Source: UBA6168 sp964643005 (GTDB lineage: Bacteria > Bacteroidota > Bacteroidia > Chitinophagales > Saprospiraceae). Taken from it: a stretch of 8,287 nt of DNA. The position numbers and the translations under genes are program-made. How positions within the stretch are numbered: the first letter of the stretch is position 1; each line of letters starts with the position of its first letter. The notes under the pieces were generated by a model. It was not told where the DNA came from. It was given only the letters and a program-made list of their open reading frames with translations, and ran no database searches. Positions 6,988-8,287 of the stretch are shown here, one piece after another. Location: assembly GCA_964643005.1 (NCBI GenBank), contig CAZXQI010000142.1:1-8287 (forward strand). Direction: 5' to 3'.

Positions 6988-8103
6988 TTATGCCAGGAAG
7001 TTATCCGGATGCTCATACTGCATTCCAAAGGCTTTGGCAACTCCCTCGTAAACCACGTGGCCGTCCACGACGTTGAGGCCCAGTTTTAGGGCGTGGTTAT
7101 CGCGGCAGGCGGCTTTCCATCCTTTGTTGGCCAATTGGAGCGCATAAGGCAGCGTGGCATTGGTCAGTCCTGTGGTGGAAGTGAATGGCACGGCGCCCGG
7201 CATATTGGCTACGCAATAGTGAACGACGCCGTCAATTACAAACACGGGATCGTCGTGGGTAGTAGGTCTGCTCGTCTCAAAGCATCCGCCTTGATCCACT
7301 GCTACGTCCACGAGAACGGTACCCGGGTGCATTTCCTTCAGCATGTCTTTGGTGACGAGGTGCGGCGCTTTGGCGCCCGGAATGAGCACGGCGCCGACTA
7401 TCAGATCGCATTCCCGCACCATTTTGCGGATAGTCATTTCACTGGAATAAAGCGGCGTCACATTGGCGGGCATGATGTCGGCCAACTGGCGCAGGCGATG
7501 GAGATTGACGTCCATGATGGTCACCTGAGCGCCTAATCCGGCGGCCATTTTCGCAGCCTGGGTTCCCACGATGCCGCCGCCAAGGACGAGCACTTTTGCG
7601 GGCTGTACGCCTGGAATGCCGCCCATCAGGATACCGCGCCCGCCCATGGGTTTTTCCAAAAACTTGGCGCCTTCCTGCACGGCCATGCGACCGGCGACCT
7701 CCGACATGGGAATCAGCAGCGGCAGACTGCGGTCGGGAAGTTCGACCGTTTCATAAGCCAGACAAATGGATTTGCTTTTCAGCATGGCCTTCGTCAAAGG
7801 CTCGTAAGATGCAAAGTGGAAATAGGTAAAGACGAGCTGCCCTTCCCGAATCAGCGGAAATTCTGATTCGATAGGTTCCTTCACCTTCATAATCATATCC
7901 GCTACCTCAAAACAGGCCTTGGCAGTGGGTAAGATCTTTGCCCCGGCCGCTTCATATTCGCTATTATCGAAGCCGCTGTGTAAACCAGCTCCATCCTGAA
8001 TATAAACTTCATGACCCCTTTTTGAAAACTCCCTCGCACCGGCAGGTGTCAACGCTACCCGGTTCTCGCTGGGTTTAATTTCTTTTGGTACTGCGATAAT
8101 CAT
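6988..8103 (-). CDS. ald: Alanine dehydrogenase (EC 1.4.1.1)
   Basis: The enzyme catalyses reversible NAD-dependent oxidative deamination of L-alanine to pyruvate and ammonium in the cytoplasm, linking alanine use to central carbon and nitrogen metabolism. At 371 residues it has the usual length. All residues known to matter in the family are present at the same numbers as in the Mycobacterium tuberculosis enzyme: Arg15 and Lys75 (in VKEP) for substrate binding, and catalytic His96 (in YFHFAS) and Asp270 (in DVAVDQGG). The NAD-binding fold shows GGGIVG at 175-180, with Asp198 placed to hold the NAD ribose. The start MIIAVPKEIK is the family's standard N-terminus. The gene has its own promoter and a strong terminator and sits below another terminator, so it looks monocistronic. 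Related transhydrogenase alpha subunits are excluded by length and by the alanine dehydrogenase-type C-terminus. Confidence 0.96.
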   Translation of the reverse strand: MIIAVPKEIKPSENRVALTPAGAREFSKRGHEVYIQDGAGLHSGFDNSEYEAAGAKILPTAKACFEVADMIMKVKEPIESEFPLIREGQLVFTYFHFASYEPLTKAMLKSKSICLAYETVELPDRSLPLLIPMSEVAGRMAVQEGAKFLEKPMGGRGILMGGIPGVQPAKVLVLGGGIVGTQAAKMAAGLGAQVTIMDVNLHRLRQLADIMPANVTPLYSSEMTIRKMVRECDLIVGAVLIPGAKAPHLVTKDMLKEMHPGTVLVDVAVDQGGCFETSRPTTHDDPVFVIDGVVHYCVANMPGAVPFTSTTGLTNATLPYALQLANKGWKAACRDNHALKLGLNVVDGHVVYEGVAKAFGMQYEHPDNFLA

Positions 8104-8149
8104 AATCTCTCGAAATTGAATTGATTTGATAAAAAATTTGTGAGCGCCG

Positions 8150-8157
8150 CAAAGATA
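8150..8157 (-). promoter_or_regulatory. Bacteroidota -7 promoter element of ald
   Basis: The minus strand reads TATCTTTG, an exact match to the TAnnTTTG -7 consensus of the Bacteroidota primary sigma factor, followed by the often-seen CGGCGC. The predicted start is near 8143, giving a leader of about 40 bases before the ATG. At the -33 position (about 8177-8182) there is only an AT-rich TTAAA rather than TTTG, so the promoter may depend mainly on its -7 box or on an activator. Confidence 0.7.
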
Positions 8158-8232
8158 GACAGGCGGCCAGTAATTTTTTAAGGAAAAGCCAAATGGCAGA
8201 CGGGAATATCCAAAAGAGAAAGGGAAGGAGAC

Positions 8233-8260
8233 AAAAAAAGCCCGGAAGGGTATTCCGGGC
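8233..8260 (-). terminator. Intrinsic terminator of a minus-strand gene entering from the right
   Basis: On the minus strand GCCCGGAA (8260-8253) pairs perfectly with TTCCGGGC (8247-8240) around a five-base loop, followed by seven T residues (8239-8233). On the plus strand the stem is followed by G and a run of A, so it can only terminate leftward transcription. It insulates ald from whatever lies upstream. Confidence 0.85.
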
Positions 8261-8274
8261 GAAAAAAACGAATC

Positions 8275-8287
8275 TTACAATTCTTTA
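8275..8287 (-). other. Possible last codons of a truncated minus-strand gene
   Basis: On the minus strand the window edge reads AAA GAA TTG TAA (8286-8275), which could be a C-terminus Lys-Glu-Leu and stop, 14 bases before the terminator hairpin. The spacing suits a gene end, and the terminator implies an incoming transcript. Three codons cannot prove a reading frame, and TAA at 8287-8285 in another frame is an alternative. Confidence 0.3.

Noticed and set aside
7093..7536. 147-codon plus-strand open frame opposite ald
   Set aside because: It lies wholly antisense to the conserved NAD-binding and catalytic part of alanine dehydrogenase and has no recognisable domain.

Overview
This window reads as chromosomal DNA from a member of the Bacteroidota, of near-balanced base composition. 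Three things point there. None of the four start codons has a Shine-Dalgarno sequence at the usual distance. The alanine dehydrogenase gene has a textbook Bacteroidota -7 element (TAnnTTTG), in the form TATCTTTG. The large first gene has an exported TPR-CHAT architecture that is common in this phylum. Placement in a Saprospiria-like group is only a guess.

Layout: (1) 95-3373, plus strand, an exported TPR array followed by a CHAT caspase-like peptidase domain and a C-terminal membrane anchor. (2) 3370-4575, minus strand, an SH3b-NlpC/P60 cell-wall peptidase lipoprotein. It converges on gene 1 so tightly that the two stop codons overlap, and its terminator lies inside the last codons of the CHAT gene. 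(3) 4631-6757, minus strand, the RNA-binding transcription accessory protein Tex. It lies 55 bp upstream of the peptidase gene with no clear terminator between them, so the two are probably co-transcribed. (4) 6988-8103, minus strand, alanine dehydrogenase with its own promoter and a strong terminator. (5) At the right edge, a terminator hairpin, and perhaps the last three codons, of a further minus-strand gene.

Intergenic DNA is short (94, 55, 230 and 184 bp) and holds mostly promoters and terminators. I see no tRNA, rRNA, CRISPR array, insertion sequence or phage gene.

The genes do not form an obvious single pathway. Tex and alanine dehydrogenase are housekeeping functions. The NlpC/P60 lipoprotein is expected to trim or recycle peptidoglycan peptides. 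The least understood gene is the TPR-CHAT protein: it has an intact His/Cys pair, a 42-residue kinesin-light-chain-type TPR register, and a predicted topology that places sensor and peptidase outside the cytoplasmic membrane. This is the best candidate here for undescribed biology, although its architecture is not unique to this window.
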